Below are positions 29,343 to 38,729 of a stretch of DNA of 64,000 bases, piece after piece. The position numbers were made by a program, and so were the translations under genes. Origin of the DNA: Lachnospiraceae bacterium (lineage in GTDB: Bacteria > Bacillota > Clostridia > Lachnospirales > Lachnospiraceae). The notes beneath the pieces were generated by a model that made no database searches, was not told the DNA's origin, and saw only the letters and a program-made list of their open reading frames with translations. Position 1 is the stretch's first letter; every line of letters starts with the position of its first letter. The stretch lies in the NCBI GenBank assembly GCA_017617545.1, contig JAFZVZ010000032.1:1-64000 (forward strand), in the 5' to 3' direction.

Positions 29343-29852
29343 ATGAAACTTACATCTGCAGAGGCAGCGAAGGTGCTGCGTAAAATGAACGACGATTACG
29401 AGGCGCTCCTTGCGCGCGAGCACGCGAGCGAGGTGTTCGTTGCCGCGATCAGCGAGAACGTGGAGGACGTGCGCCCGGAGTATGATTTTGCGAAGACGCG
29501 CGCGGAGGAGCAGGCGCTCGCGGAGAAGATCCGCAAGCTGAAGCACGCGATCAACGTCTTCAACTCGACGACGGAGGTTCCCGGCTTCGGAATGACGATC
29601 GACGCGATGCTCGTCTACATTCCGCAGCTGACGCGCAGCAGAAACAAGCTTGCGCAGATGAAGAGCCGCCTTCCGAAGGAGCGCGTGGAGGCGGGTTTCC
29701 GCTCCGCGTCCAACATCATCGACTACCGCTATGCCAACTATGACATCGCGGCGGCTCAGGCTGCGTACGACGAGGTTTCGAACCGTCTCGCGAAGGCGCA
29801 GACCGCTCTTGACCTTGTCAACAGCACGGCGACGTTTGAGTATTCCGAGTAA
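29343..29852 (+). CDS. Uncharacterised small cytoplasmic coiled-coil protein
   Basis: A 169-aa protein without signal peptide or transmembrane helix, rich in Ala, Glu, Arg and Lys, with heptad-like helices (KTRAEEQALAEKIRKLKHAI; AAQAAYDEVSNRLAKAQTAL). I do not recognise the family. The start at 29343 has GGGAGG upstream. It has its own strong promoter and a hairpin-capped leader, which suggests abundant, independent expression. Confidence 0.8.
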   Translation: MKLTSAEAAKVLRKMNDDYEALLAREHASEVFVAAISENVEDVRPEYDFAKTRAEEQALAEKIRKLKHAINVFNSTTEVPGFGMTIDAMLVYIPQLTRSRNKLAQMKSRLPKERVEAGFRSASNIIDYRYANYDIAAAQAAYDEVSNRLAKAQTALDLVNSTATFEYSE

Positions 29853-30103
29853 GGAGAATTTTCCGTCGAACGATTGCGCCGGACATCTTTAAAAATTTCA
29901 CGTAGGTGAATCCATTGGTTCAGGTTCAAGGAGTCGGTATATCCGTTATTCCAACCCAATGTTATCCGTTATGATTACTGTTCAATGAGGAAAGAGATCA
30001 ATGGCTAATGTTCGCGCGTGCAGTCGTTCGTAAAAACTTACCGGCGGAGGAAGTTCGGTTTCAGTTCGCCGATTTTGAGTGCGAAAATGAAGGAAAAAAG
30101 ATA

Positions 30104-30161
30104 GAGCAGGATGGAAAATCCGCTGTGCTGCCCGGGGGCAGCAAGGCATTCCGTCCTGCTC
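30104..30161. terminator. Bidirectional terminator between convergent genes
   Basis: Outer stem GAGCAGGA (30104-30111) pairs with TCCTGCTC (30154-30161), with an inner stem TGCTGCCC/GGGGCAGCA. T-rich sequence follows on both strands (GTTTTGTTGTTTTG on plus, TATCTTTTTTCC on minus). It lies between the 29343 gene and the convergent metal-transporter gene. Confidence 0.85.
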
Positions 30162-30194
30162 GTTTTGTTGTTTTGTTGACATGTCTGAGTGGTG

Positions 30195-31364
30195 TTACTT
30201 GACGGCGGCCCGGTCGACCTGGATCGCCGTGAAGTAGTTGCGGCCGATGCGCTCGTGAACGCGTCGTTCGATGTCCGCGAGGAGGTTGTCCTCGGGCAGC
30301 GGAAAATCAAACGGCAGCACGATGTCGAAGATCAGATTCGTGTGCGTCGGACCGAAAACCACGCGGAAATCGTGCATCGAGATCGTTTCGTTGATGGACG
30401 CGAGGATGTCGATGATCTGATAGCGTAGCTCGTCGACGCGAGGGTCGCTCGTGACGACGGGATCCATGTGGATCGTGGTGAGGCAGCCGAGCTCCTCGCA
30501 GAGCTTGTGCTCAAGGTTGTCCACGATATCGTGAATGTCGAGGATGTTGCCCTCGGCGGGGACTTCAGCGTGGAGCGAGATCACGCGGCGGCCGGGGCCG
30601 TAGTCGTGGACCATGAGGTCGTGAACGCCGAGGATCACGGGGTCAAAATCAAGCACAAGACGCTCGATGCTGTCGACAAATTCCTGTTCCGGCGGCTCGC
30701 CGAGCAGCGGGTTGATGACCTCGCGCGCGGCGCGGATGCCCGCGAAAAGGATGAAACCGCCCACGAGAACGCCGGCGTAACCGTCGATGCGCCAGCCCTT
30801 CAGATGTGCGAGGATCGTGCAGATCAGAACGACCGTCGTCGCGGCGCAGTCGCTCAGGCTGTCGATCGCGGTAGCGCGCAGGGCAGCGGCGTTGTAGCGC
30901 CTGCCGAGGCGGGAATTGTAAAATGCCATGTAGAATTTTACGAGGATGGAGGCGATGAGGATCACGAGCACCGTGACGGACCAGTCCGTGTCCGCGGGGT
31001 GGATGATCTTCCCGATCGAATCCTTGATCAGCTCGTATGCCATGACGATGATGACCGCGGAGATGATCAGGCCGGCGAGGTACTCGATGCGGCCGTGACC
31101 GTACGGGTGACGCGCGTCGGGCTTCTGCTCGGAAATGCGGAAACTCACGAGCGAGACGACCGATGAGCCGGCATCGGAGAGGTTGTTGAACGCGTCCGCC
31201 GTGATGGCGATGGAGCCGCTCAGCAGGCCGGCGAAGAATTTGCCGGCGAACAGCAGCAGGTTGAGCGCAATGCCCACAATGCCGCACAATTTGCCGTAGG
31301 CGCTGCGCTTCTGGTCCTCGGAGAGGTCGCTGCGGACGAAGAGTTTTGAGAGAAGAGTGATCAT
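30195..31364 (-). CDS. Cation diffusion facilitator (CDF) metal transporter
   Basis: A 389-aa CDF-family divalent-cation/proton antiporter. The transmembrane metal-site signatures are present: ADAFNNLSDAGSS in the second helix, HPYGHGRIEY after it, and ATAIDSLSDCAATT in the fifth-helix region. A long C-terminal cytoplasmic domain (about 180 residues) carries His/Asp-rich stretches (HDLMVHDYGPGRR, LDIHDIVDNLEHK), as in dimerising metal-sensing domains. The metal (Zn, Mn, Fe) cannot be fixed from sequence. GGAGGAG precedes the start. Confidence 0.93.
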   Translation of the reverse strand: MITLLSKLFVRSDLSEDQKRSAYGKLCGIVGIALNLLLFAGKFFAGLLSGSIAITADAFNNLSDAGSSVVSLVSFRISEQKPDARHPYGHGRIEYLAGLIISAVIIVMAYELIKDSIGKIIHPADTDWSVTVLVILIASILVKFYMAFYNSRLGRRYNAAALRATAIDSLSDCAATTVVLICTILAHLKGWRIDGYAGVLVGGFILFAGIRAAREVINPLLGEPPEQEFVDSIERLVLDFDPVILGVHDLMVHDYGPGRRVISLHAEVPAEGNILDIHDIVDNLEHKLCEELGCLTTIHMDPVVTSDPRVDELRYQIIDILASINETISMHDFRVVFGPTHTNLIFDIVLPFDFPLPEDNLLADIERRVHERIGRNYFTAIQVDRAAVK

Positions 31365-31480
31365 AGGTCTCCTCCTGCAAAGAAAAGAGTGAAATACTCA
31401 GGGTAAACGGTGCTTTTTGTCGTTGTGATAAAAGAAAAGCCCCCGCCCAACAGTCAAGCTGTCAAATGGAGACCTTTGGA

Positions 31481-31553
31481 TGCGCCTCCAGGGGCTCGAA
31501 CCCTGGACACCCTGATTAAGAGTCAGGTGCTCTACCAACTGAGCTAGAGGCGC
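31481..31553 (-). tRNA. tRNA-Lys(CTT)
   Basis: A 73-nt minus-strand cloverleaf: acceptor GCGCCTC/GAGGCGC, D-arm GCTCAGTTGGTAGAGC, anticodon loop CTCTTAA (anticodon CTT, reads AAG), T-loop TTCGAGC, discriminator A. CCA not encoded. Confidence 0.96.
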
Positions 31554-31585
31554 AAATCTATGCGATTTTTCCGAACGCAAGAGTT

Positions 31586-31614
31586 AATATACACGATTGA
31601 TATGGCTTTGTCAA
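31586..31614 (-). promoter_or_regulatory. tRNA-Lys promoter
   Basis: Minus strand TTGACA (31609-31614), 17-base spacer, TATATT (31586-31591), 33 bp upstream of the tRNA-Lys 5' end. Confidence 0.85.
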
Positions 31615-31734
31615 CAACTTTTTTCGTAAAAATCAAGGATTTTCACATGTGGTGCATTTTCGGGCATCAGAATGTTTGTTTTGCCCAAATATGTGAGGTT
31701 GATCAGTGCTGTAAGTGACGTCGGATATGTAAAA

Positions 31735-31782
31735 ACAAACAAAAACGCGAGCTCATTTTCGTTAGACGGAAAATGAGCTCGC
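31735..31782 (-). terminator. Intrinsic terminator on the minus strand
   Basis: Stem GCGAGCTCATTTTC/GAAAATGAGCTCGC (31747-31760 with 31769-31782), eight-base loop, followed on minus by GTTTTTGTTTGTTTTT. A 14-bp perfect stem, placed downstream of trmB and upstream of the tRNA-Lys promoter. Confidence 0.9.
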
Positions 31783-31837
31783 ATCAATGCTGATTGCCTT
31801 ACTTGCCTTTCTGTATAACAGAAAGAATAAGTAAAAA

Positions 31838-31923
31838 TGCCTCTCCCGTCTGACCACGAGAGAGGCGGCCCGTTTACGGGTTAACCCATCGAGAGGCATC
31901 CGCTTTCGGAGCGGGTGCTTTTT
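31838..31923. ncRNA. Structured RNA-like segment with alternative pairings
   Basis: On plus, TGCCTCTC (31838-31845) can pair with GAGAGGC (31860-31866) or, with one more base, with GAGAGGCA (31891-31898). The second partner overlaps the left arm of a terminator hairpin GCATCCGCT/AGCGGGTGC (31896-31904 and 31910-31918) followed by TTTTTC. Between them, CCCGTTTACGGG and GGGTTAACCC are mutually exclusive. On minus the same arms form a terminator-like stem followed by ATTTTTACTT, directly after trmB. It may simply be a complex bidirectional terminator; an independent small RNA is possible. No known family is recognised. Confidence 0.45.
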
Positions 31924-31970
31924 CTTTGCCCATAACATAGCACAAATTCATCGAAAAATCAAGAGCCACT

Positions 31971-32624
31971 TCATTGTTCCCGCGGCTGATCGCGGGTTAT
32001 GATCATCTTGCAGATCGGGTTTCCCTTCGCGGAGAATCGGTCCTCATATTCTGTGGTGACATTCGTTTCGGCCTCGGGTTCGCTGTGCAGATCACGGGTC
32101 ACGTAAGAGAGCGTCCAGCCGTTGGCAGCGGCCTCCTCGAGCGAAAAATCAAAGAGGTCCACGTTGTCTGTCTTGAACTCCACGCAGCCGGCCGCCGCGA
32201 GGATCTTCGCGTAGCGGGCGAGGAAGCGGTCGGAGGTGAGGCGGCGCTTGGCGTGCCGGTCCTTCGGCCAGGGGTCGGAGAAATTAAGGTAGATGCGGTC
32301 TACCTCGCCGTCGCCGAAAACCTCGTCGATGGTCTCCGCGTCGTAGCGGATCAGGCGCAGGTTGGGCAGCTTAAGCTCCTCCTGCTTCGTGAGCGCGCGC
32401 AGAAGCACGCTCGAGTACTTTTCAATGCCGATATAGTTGATCCCGGGGTTTCGCTGCGCGAGCGTGAGAAGAAACTGACCCTTGCCCATGCCGATCTCGA
32501 TGCGGATGGGACGGTCGTTGCCGAATTCCTCGTGCCAGCGGCCGCGCAGGCGCGCCGGTTCCTGAACAATGAACGGGTTGACGAGCATCTCCTCGCGGGC
32601 CCCGGGGATGTTGCGAAGACGCAT
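31971..32624 (-). CDS. trmB: tRNA (guanine46-N7)-methyltransferase TrmB
   Basis: A 217-aa SAM-dependent tRNA methyltransferase. The SAM motif IEIGMGKGQFLLTLA and the family hallmark YLNFSDPWPKDRHAKRRL are present, followed by TDNVDLFDFSLE and TEYEDRF near the end. The start at 32624 is chosen because AAAAGGAGC lies upstream and the protein then begins MRLRNIPGA as in homologues. Transcribed away from the neighbouring kinase-like gene. Confidence 0.95.
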   Translation of the reverse strand: MRLRNIPGAREEMLVNPFIVQEPARLRGRWHEEFGNDRPIRIEIGMGKGQFLLTLAQRNPGINYIGIEKYSSVLLRALTKQEELKLPNLRLIRYDAETIDEVFGDGEVDRIYLNFSDPWPKDRHAKRRLTSDRFLARYAKILAAAGCVEFKTDNVDLFDFSLEEAAANGWTLSYVTRDLHSEPEAETNVTTEYEDRFSAKGNPICKMIITRDQPREQ

Positions 32625-32779
32625 AAAATAAGCTCCTTTTTTGAATCTACTATGCACCCGATGTTACCACAAGATTGTGAAAAAGGATAGCATTTTCCCG
32701 GAAAATGTGCTACTATTTTACGGGTATGCGCTCGCGCGAGCGCAGTAACTGAGGGGGCAAATGCTTGGAGGTTACCGGC

Positions 32780-33388
32780 ATGGGATATAAATTGTTTCTG
32801 CTGATGGGCAAGAGCGCGTCCGGCAAGGACAGCGTGTGCGAGGCCCTGTTGAAGCGGTTCGAGGGGCGTCTTCGGAAGATCGTTCCCTACACGACGAGAC
32901 CGATCCGCGCGGGCGAGACGGACGGCGTGGAGTACCATTTTGTGACGGTCGAGGAGATGCAGCGGATGCAGCAGGAGGGCCGTGTTCTGGAGTGCCGGAC
33001 GTACCATGTTGTCGTGGGGGAATGGCATTATTTTACGGCGGATGACGGACAGATCGACGCGTCCGGCATGCATTCGATCATGATCGCGACGCCCGAGGTG
33101 TATTTCGGGCTGATGAAGACAAAATACGCGGACGCGATCGTCCCGGTTTACATTGAGAGTGAGGACGAGGAGCGGCTGATGCGGTCGATCTGGCGCGAGA
33201 GGAAGCAGGAGAATCCGAATTTCGCGGAGGTGTGCCGGCGGTACCTGGCGGATGAGCAGGATTTTGCGCCGGAGGTGCTTGAGAAGATGAATATCCGGCT
33301 GCGCTTTTTGAACTGGCGGTTCAGTTCGTGCGTGCGGCTGGTCGGTGAGGCGATCGCGCGCGAGATGGATCGCGCCGAGGCGGAGTGA
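32780..33388 (+). CDS. Guanylate kinase-like P-loop protein
   Basis: A 202-aa NMP-kinase-fold protein. The P-loop is GKSASGKDS at residues 11-19, and the GMP-binding style motif YTTRPIRAGETDGVEYHFV follows. The rest diverges from canonical Gmk, for example Tyr/His in CRTYHVVVGEWHYFT where Gmk has a YGT-type stretch. It is therefore more likely a paralogue than the housekeeping gmk. The start at 32780 has GGAGG upstream. It precedes holB in the position held by thymidylate kinase in Bacillus. Confidence 0.8.
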   Translation: MGYKLFLLMGKSASGKDSVCEALLKRFEGRLRKIVPYTTRPIRAGETDGVEYHFVTVEEMQRMQQEGRVLECRTYHVVVGEWHYFTADDGQIDASGMHSIMIATPEVYFGLMKTKYADAIVPVYIESEDEERLMRSIWRERKQENPNFAEVCRRYLADEQDFAPEVLEKMNIRLRFLNWRFSSCVRLVGEAIAREMDRAEAE

Positions 33389-33517
33389 CGGCTGCCTGAG
33401 GCAGCGTTGCGCAGGGATAACGAGGACCCGGGGTGGTTTGGCGCTCGGGAAGCTGTAAAAGGAAGTCGGAGCATTTTCCGAATGAGTGACAGTCCGAAGG
33501 AAGGATACGGAAGGGGT

Positions 33518-34522
33518 ATGGAGACATTCCATAGCATCATTGGACACCGGCGGGTCATCGATTACCTGCAGGAGAGCATCCGCGCGGGGCGCGTCTCGCA
33601 TGCCTATATCCTCGACGGACCGGACGGCATCGGGAAAATGATGACCGCGCGCGTTTTCGCGGCCACGCTTCTGTGTCGCGAGGGCGGCGAGGAGCCGTGC
33701 GGCACGTGCATATCGTGCATGCAGATGGACGGCGGCAACCAGCCCGATGTGGCGTATGTGACGCACGAGAAGACCGTGATCACGGTCGGCGACATCCGCG
33801 AGCAGTTGTGCAACGTCGTGCCGGTGAAGCCGATGGTCGGCCCGTACCGCATCTTCATTGTGGATGAGGCCGAGAAGATGAATGAGGAAGCGCAAAATGC
33901 CCTCCTCAAGACGCTGGAGGAGCCCCCGTCGTACGCGGTGATCATTTTACTCACGACCAACGCGAACGAGCTGCTGCCGACGATCCGGTCGAGATCGGTG
34001 GAGCTGCCGATGTTGCCCGTGCCCGAGAAGGAGCTCACGGAGTGGCTGATGGCGCGTGAGCAGCTGCCGGACTACCGGGCGAGGATGCTTGCGGTGTACT
34101 CCGGCGGGTGTCCGGGAGTGGCGACGGCGTGCGCGCGCTCGGAGGAGTTCCAGTCGCAGCGCGACACGGTCGTGTCCATGCTGAAGGCGGTGCCGTCGAT
34201 GCGGGAGGACCGCATGGCGGAGTTCGCGAGGGATTTTGCGAAGGATAAGGACAAGCAGGAGACGGAACTGGGGTTGATCCTCGTGTGGATCCGCGACCTG
34301 CTGATGTATAAAGCGGTCGGCGAGAAGGCCGGGCTGATGTTCGTCGAGGAGAGCGACGCCATCCGCGATCAGTCGGATGACATAAGCTATGACGCTCTCT
34401 GGCAGACGCAGGAGGAGATCGCGCGCATCCGCGCGGACCGTGCGGTCAACGTCAACATGGAGACGGCGTTCTGGCTGTTCCTGCTTCGCTGGCAGGAGCG
34501 GTTCGGCGGCGGAAACGGGTGA
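33518..34522 (+). CDS. holB: DNA polymerase III delta' subunit (clamp loader)
   Basis: A 334-aa AAA+ clamp-loader subunit. It has LDGPDGIGKMMTA at the P-loop position, a four-cysteine zinc module (CREGGEEPCGTCISC), the Walker B-like FIVDEAEKM, and NALLKTLEEPPSYAVIILLTTN with the conserved polymerase III box. The start at 33518 begins METFHSIIGH, matching the family and preceded by GGAAGG; an upstream in-frame ATG at 33482 is possible. It is followed by ricT, as in Bacillus holB-yaaT. Confidence 0.93.
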   Translation: METFHSIIGHRRVIDYLQESIRAGRVSHAYILDGPDGIGKMMTARVFAATLLCREGGEEPCGTCISCMQMDGGNQPDVAYVTHEKTVITVGDIREQLCNVVPVKPMVGPYRIFIVDEAEKMNEEAQNALLKTLEEPPSYAVIILLTTNANELLPTIRSRSVELPMLPVPEKELTEWLMAREQLPDYRARMLAVYSGGCPGVATACARSEEFQSQRDTVVSMLKAVPSMREDRMAEFARDFAKDKDKQETELGLILVWIRDLLMYKAVGEKAGLMFVEESDAIRDQSDDISYDALWQTQEEIARIRADRAVNVNMETAFWLFLLRWQERFGGGNG

Positions 34523-34611
34523 CAAATTGTTGTGCTGCGGCCGGAAGATACAGCGAAGCAGCGCAGTGTACATAAGAAACAGGAGGAACGCGCCGGGAGG
34601 CGCAGGGAAGT

Positions 34612-35571
34612 ATGACGACTATCATCGGAGTGCGGTTTCGGACCGCCGGAAAAGTTTACTATTTTGATCCGCTTGACTATGAGATCAAATCGGGCGACCA
34701 CGTGATCGTGGAGACTGCCCGCGGCATCGAGTACGGGTACGTGGTTTGCGGGCGCACCGAAGTGAGCGACGACAAGGTTGTCGCGCCGCTGCGGGCAGTG
34801 CTTCGCGTCGCGACCGAGGAGGATGACCGCCAGGCGGAGCGCCTTCGCGAGAAGGAGAAGGAAGCGCTCACGATCTGCGCCGAGAAGGTTGCGAAGCACA
34901 AGCTTGAGATGAAGCTGATCGACTGTGAGTACACGTTTGACTACAGCAAGGTGCTGTTTTATTTTACGGCGGACGGGCGCGTGGATTTCCGCGAGCTGGT
35001 CAAGGACCTCGCATCCGTGTTCCACACCCGCATCGAGCTTCGGCAGATCGGTGTCCGCGACGAGACGAAGATCCGCGGCGGCATAGGCATCTGCGGACGC
35101 GAGCTGTGCTGCCACACGTTTCTGGCTGATTTTGCGCCGGTTTCGGTCAAGATGGCCAAGGAGCAGAACCTTTCGCTCAATCCGACGAAGATCAGCGGCA
35201 ACTGCGGCCGTCTGATGTGTTGTTTGAAAAATGAAGAGGACGCGTACGAGTACCTCAACAGCCGCCTGCCGAACATCGGCGATTCGGTGAAGACGCCCGA
35301 CGGTCTGACCGGCGAGGTGAAGGACCTCAATGTGCTTAAGCAGCGCGTGAAGGTGCTTGTCTTCGTGAACGGCGCGGACGGCGAGGAGAAGGAAGTGCGC
35401 GATTATCCGGTCGACGATCTGAAGTTCCACGCGCGCCGCAGACGTCCTGACAAGAAGGACGACGCGGGCCGTCGCTACCGCGATGAGGACGAGAACGGAC
35501 GCAACGACGAGGACGATCTCCGCGAGCTTGAGCAGCTGGAGAAGCGGGAGACGCATCATTACGACGAGTGA
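34612..35571 (+). CDS. ricT: PSP1-domain protein RicT (YaaT)
   Basis: A 319-aa PSP1 protein, part of the RicAFT (Y) complex that with RNase Y affects mRNA maturation and, in Bacillus, phosphorelay signalling. Six cysteines in two clusters, Cys161/166/167 (ICGRELCCHTF) and Cys198/203/204 (NCGRLMCC), match the iron-sulfur ligands of the family. The C-terminal 45 residues are a charged Asp/Glu/Arg tail longer than usual. The holB-ricT-trmN6-rsmI order supports the call. Confidence 0.93.
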   Translation: MTTIIGVRFRTAGKVYYFDPLDYEIKSGDHVIVETARGIEYGYVVCGRTEVSDDKVVAPLRAVLRVATEEDDRQAERLREKEKEALTICAEKVAKHKLEMKLIDCEYTFDYSKVLFYFTADGRVDFRELVKDLASVFHTRIELRQIGVRDETKIRGGIGICGRELCCHTFLADFAPVSVKMAKEQNLSLNPTKISGNCGRLMCCLKNEEDAYEYLNSRLPNIGDSVKTPDGLTGEVKDLNVLKQRVKVLVFVNGADGEEKEVRDYPVDDLKFHARRRRPDKKDDAGRRYRDEDENGRNDEDDLRELEQLEKRETHHYDE

Positions 35572-35631
35572 TGACGCGGACAATGAGTGGTTGACGATTA
35601 AGGAGCCGACAGGCGGGAAGGCGGCAATCGC

Positions 35632-36408
35632 GTGAATAAAGAAACGTACTTAAAGGACGGCGAGCGCGCTGTGGATCTGCAGCGCAGCAATCTCTGGATC
35701 ATCCAGGATCCGGGGCGATTCTGCTTCGGGGTGGATGCCGTTCTGCTGAGTGCATTTTGCGAAATTCGGGCAGGAGAACGGTGTCTGGACATGGGAACGG
35801 GCACGGGGATCCTGCCTTTGCTGTTGTCCGCGAAGACCGACGCTGCCGAGCTGGTCGGGCTGGAGATCCAGCCGGAGAGCGCGGATATGGCGCGACGGAG
35901 CGTGGAGATGAATATTGCGCTGCAGGAGGGGGCAGAAACGCCTCGCAAGGTCGCCGGACGCGTGCGCATTGAACAGGGCGATATCTGCAAGGCGTCCGGG
36001 CAGTTCGGACGATCCCGCTTCGACGTGGTTACATGCAATCCGCCGTACATGATCGGCGGGCACGGGATCGTGAATCCCGCGGATGCCAAGGCGATCGCGC
36101 GCCATGAGGTGCTGTGCACGCTCGATGATGTCGCGCGCGAAGCGGCAGCGGTGTTGGTGCCCGGCGGGCGCCTGTACATGGTGCACCGGCCGTTCCGCCT
36201 GGCTGAGCTGATGACGACGATGAGCCGGCACGGGCTGGAGCCGAAGCGGCTGCGGATGGTACACCCGCAGGTGGACCGGGAGCCGAACCTCGTGCTGATC
36301 GCGTGCGTGCGCGGCGGAAAGAGCGGCCTGACGGTGGAAAAGCCGCTGATCCTGGCGGATACGAACGGGGAGACGACGGACGAAGTAAAGGAATTGTACG
36401 GATTTTGA
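35632..36408 (+). CDS. trmN6: tRNA1(Val) (adenine37-N6)-methyltransferase-like protein
   Basis: A 258-aa class I methyltransferase with LDMGTGTGILPLLL (SAM binding) and TCNPPYMIGGHG (the NPPY motif of N6-adenine methylases), beginning with the family ERAVDLQRSNLWIIQDPGRF. It corresponds to Bacillus YabB. A GTG start is used, with GAAGGCGG upstream; no ATG fits the conserved N-terminus. The small yabA and GIY-YIG yazA genes seen around it in Bacillus are absent here. Confidence 0.88.
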   Translation: MNKETYLKDGERAVDLQRSNLWIIQDPGRFCFGVDAVLLSAFCEIRAGERCLDMGTGTGILPLLLSAKTDAAELVGLEIQPESADMARRSVEMNIALQEGAETPRKVAGRVRIEQGDICKASGQFGRSRFDVVTCNPPYMIGGHGIVNPADAKAIARHEVLCTLDDVAREAAAVLVPGGRLYMVHRPFRLAELMTTMSRHGLEPKRLRMVHPQVDREPNLVLIACVRGGKSGLTVEKPLILADTNGETTDEVKELYGF

Positions 36409-36463
36409 GACGAAGCTGTTGATGCGAATTGGCGAATTAACGGCAGGCTTTTAGGAGGATATC

Positions 36464-37300
36464 ATGCTGTACCTGGTGACAACGCCCATCGGTAATCTGG
36501 AGGATATGACGGCGCGCGCGATCCGCGTGCTTTCCGAGGTTGACCTGATCGCGGCGGAGGATACGAGGAATTCTCGAAAACTGTTGACATTTTTCGACAT
36601 ACACACGCCGATGACGAGCTACCATCAGAACAACCGCTTCGACAAGGGGCGCGAGCTGACGGAAATGCTTGTCGCTGGCAAAAACATCGCGGTGATCACC
36701 GACGCGGGCATGCCCGGCATCAGCGATCCCGGTGAGGAGCTTGTGCGGATGGCGCTGGAGGCCGGCGTGGAGGTGACCGCGGTTCCGGGCGCGTGCGCAT
36801 GCGTGACGGCGCTGACGATCTCGGGACTGCCGACGAGGCGCTTCTGCTTCGAGGCGTTTCTCCCTACGGATAAGAAAGAACGCGCGCGCGTAATGGAGGA
36901 GCTGAAGGACGAGACGCGGACCATCGTGATGTACGAGGCACCGCACCGCCTCGCGAAGACGCTGGCGGAGCTGGCGGAGGAGATCGGCTCCGGGCGGAAG
37001 GTGAGCATTTTACGAGAACTCACGAAAAAGCATGAGGACCGTTTCGTAGCGACGCTCGGTGAGGCAGCGGCGCACTACGAGGCAGAGCCGCCGAAGGGGG
37101 AGTGCGTGATCGTGATCGAGGGCGCTGACCCGGAGGAGGCGAAGCGCGCGGAGCAGGCTTCGTGGGAGGAGCTGACGATCGCCGAGCATGTGGCGATGTA
37201 CGAGGCGCAGGGCATTTCCCGCAAGGACGCGATGAAGGCAGTGGCCGCCGACCGTGGGATCGGCAAGAGAGAGGTGTATCAGGCGCTGCTTGACGAATAA
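36464..37300 (+). CDS. rsmI: 16S rRNA (cytidine1402-2'-O)-methyltransferase RsmI
   Basis: A 278-aa tetrapyrrole-methylase-fold enzyme. The N-terminus YLVTTPIGNLEDMTARAI, then AAEDTRNSRKLL and VITDAGMPGISDPGEELV, are the RsmI signatures; FLPTDKKERARVMEEL and YEAPHRL follow. The C-terminus has a helical HTH-like extension (ISRKDAMKAVAADRGIGKREVYQALL). TTAGGAGG precedes the ATG. Confidence 0.96.
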   Translation: MLYLVTTPIGNLEDMTARAIRVLSEVDLIAAEDTRNSRKLLTFFDIHTPMTSYHQNNRFDKGRELTEMLVAGKNIAVITDAGMPGISDPGEELVRMALEAGVEVTAVPGACACVTALTISGLPTRRFCFEAFLPTDKKERARVMEELKDETRTIVMYEAPHRLAKTLAELAEEIGSGRKVSILRELTKKHEDRFVATLGEAAAHYEAEPPKGECVIVIEGADPEEAKRAEQASWEELTIAEHVAMYEAQGISRKDAMKAVAADRGIGKREVYQALLDE

Positions 37301-37310
37301 CACGTCATGC

Positions 37311-37339
37311 TTGCACTAACCGCGAAAGAATGCTATACT
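37311..37339 (+). promoter_or_regulatory. Promoter of the 37413 sugar-transferase gene
   Basis: TTGCAC (37311-37316), 17-base spacer, TATACT (37334-37339), between rsmI and the polysaccharide gene, giving a leader of about 65 nt. Confidence 0.75.
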
Positions 37340-37412
37340 GACAAATACGGGTTCCCTGTGGAGGGAGCCGTCTTACACGCAGAAGAGTAGATTTGTAACC
37401 TTAGGGGGCGCC

Positions 37413-38729
37413 ATGAACGATTTTTGGAGATTTCTAATCGGTCTGGTCAAGTTAACAATGTTCGTCGGAATGGTGGCGGTATTTTACGCGCTGCAGGCGA
37501 TCCACAACCCGGCGATCCATGCTGACATCAAGAGCGCTGCCGTCACGGTCAGCGTGTTCGTGGTCGTCCACGTCATGTTCATGGCTATCTACGGCGGCTA
37601 CGACATCGGTAAGAAGAGTAAGAAAAATGTGCAAAACAGTGCATTTATCATCACTTGGCTGACGGACCTCGTCACGTTCGCGTGGATCTGCGCGACGACG
37701 AAGGTCATCACGGACGGAAGCCTTCTGCTGAGCAGTCTCGGCATGCTTCTGTTCACGGTCGCGGTGCAGGGCGTCCTGACGCTCGCGCTTGTGCGGCTCG
37801 GCTTCGAAATCTATTATTACGCGACGCGCAACAGCCACACGCTGTACGTCGTCAATCTCGACACGGATCAGCCGAAAATGCTCGACAACATCCGCAACCG
37901 TGCGAGCCAGATCCCCGGCGACAAGGTCGTCTCCTACACGGAGCCCTGGCTGCGGGAGGAGATCGAGAAATTCGACAACATTTTCCTCAGTGATATCCCC
38001 ATTGAAACGCGTCGGAAAATCGTGGAGTACAGCTACGGGCGCGGCAAGAACATTCTCTTCACGCCTGAGATTTGCGATATCGTCGAAGTGACGAGCGAGT
38101 ACCGTATGTTCGGTGACGCGCTGATCTTCGCGTCCGCCAAGACGGAGCTGACGCTCGCCGAGCGCTTTATGAAGCGCGCGTTCGATATCTTCGGCGCATC
38201 GATCTTGCTCATTATCACGCTGCCGCTGTTCCTGCTGAGCGCGCTGATGATCAAACTTGACGACCACGGCAAAGTCTTCTTCACGCAGCTCCGCGCGACC
38301 AAGGGCGGCAAGCCGTTCAAGATCTACAAATTCCGCACGATGATCGAGAGCGAGGCCACGAAGCCGATGCAGGAGACCGACAACCGCGTCACCCGCGCCG
38401 GCAAGATTTTACGCGCCACCCGCCTCGACGAGCTGCCGCAGTTTTTGAACATCCTCGGCGGAAGCATGAGCCTTGTGGGCCCGCGCCCCGAGCAGCTCGT
38501 GTACCTGCACGGATTTGACGGGGACTACCCCGAGTACGAATACCGCCTTCGCGTGAAGGCAGGCCTCACCGGCTTTGCCCAGATCGAAGGAAAATACAAC
38601 ACAACCAACAAGGAAAAGCTGATGCTTGACCTTATGTATATCCAGAGCTACAGCCTTTGGCTGGATCTGAAGCTGTTGCTGCAGACTGTGCTCGTAATGC
38701 TCAAAGAGGACAGCACAGAAGGATTCTGA
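37413..38729 (+). CDS. Polyprenyl glycosylphosphotransferase (WcaJ/bacterial sugar transferase family)
   Basis: A 438-aa initiating sugar-phosphate transferase. Four N-terminal transmembrane helices are followed by a nucleotide-fold linker, then the catalytic domain: [20 protein letters not shown] (membrane hairpin), [29 protein letters not shown] with the conserved Asp-Glu, and GPRPEQLVY. It transfers a hexose-1-phosphate to undecaprenyl phosphate at the inner leaflet. GGGGGCGCC precedes the start. It begins a surface-polysaccharide group with the glycosyltransferase at 38948. Confidence 0.92.
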   Translation: MNDFWRFLIGLVKLTMFVGMVAVFYALQAIHNPAIHADIKSAAVTVSVFVVVHVMFMAIYGGYDIGKKSKKNVQNSAFIITWLTDLVTFAWICATTKVITDGSLLLSSLGMLLFTVAVQGVLTLALVRLGFEIYYYATRNSHTLYVVNLDTDQPKMLDNIRNRASQIPGDKVVSYTEPWLREEIEKFDNIFLSDIPIETRRKIVEYSYGRGKNILFTPEICDIVEVTSEYRMFGDALIFASAKTELTLAERFMKRAFDIFGASILLIITLPLFLLSALMIKLDDHGKVFFTQLRATKGGKPFKIYKFRTMIESEATKPMQETDNRVTRAGKILRATRLDELPQFLNILGGSMSLVGPRPEQLVYLHGFDGDYPEYEYRLRVKAGLTGFAQIEGKYNTTNKEKLMLDLMYIQSYSLWLDLKLLLQTVLVMLKEDSTEGF

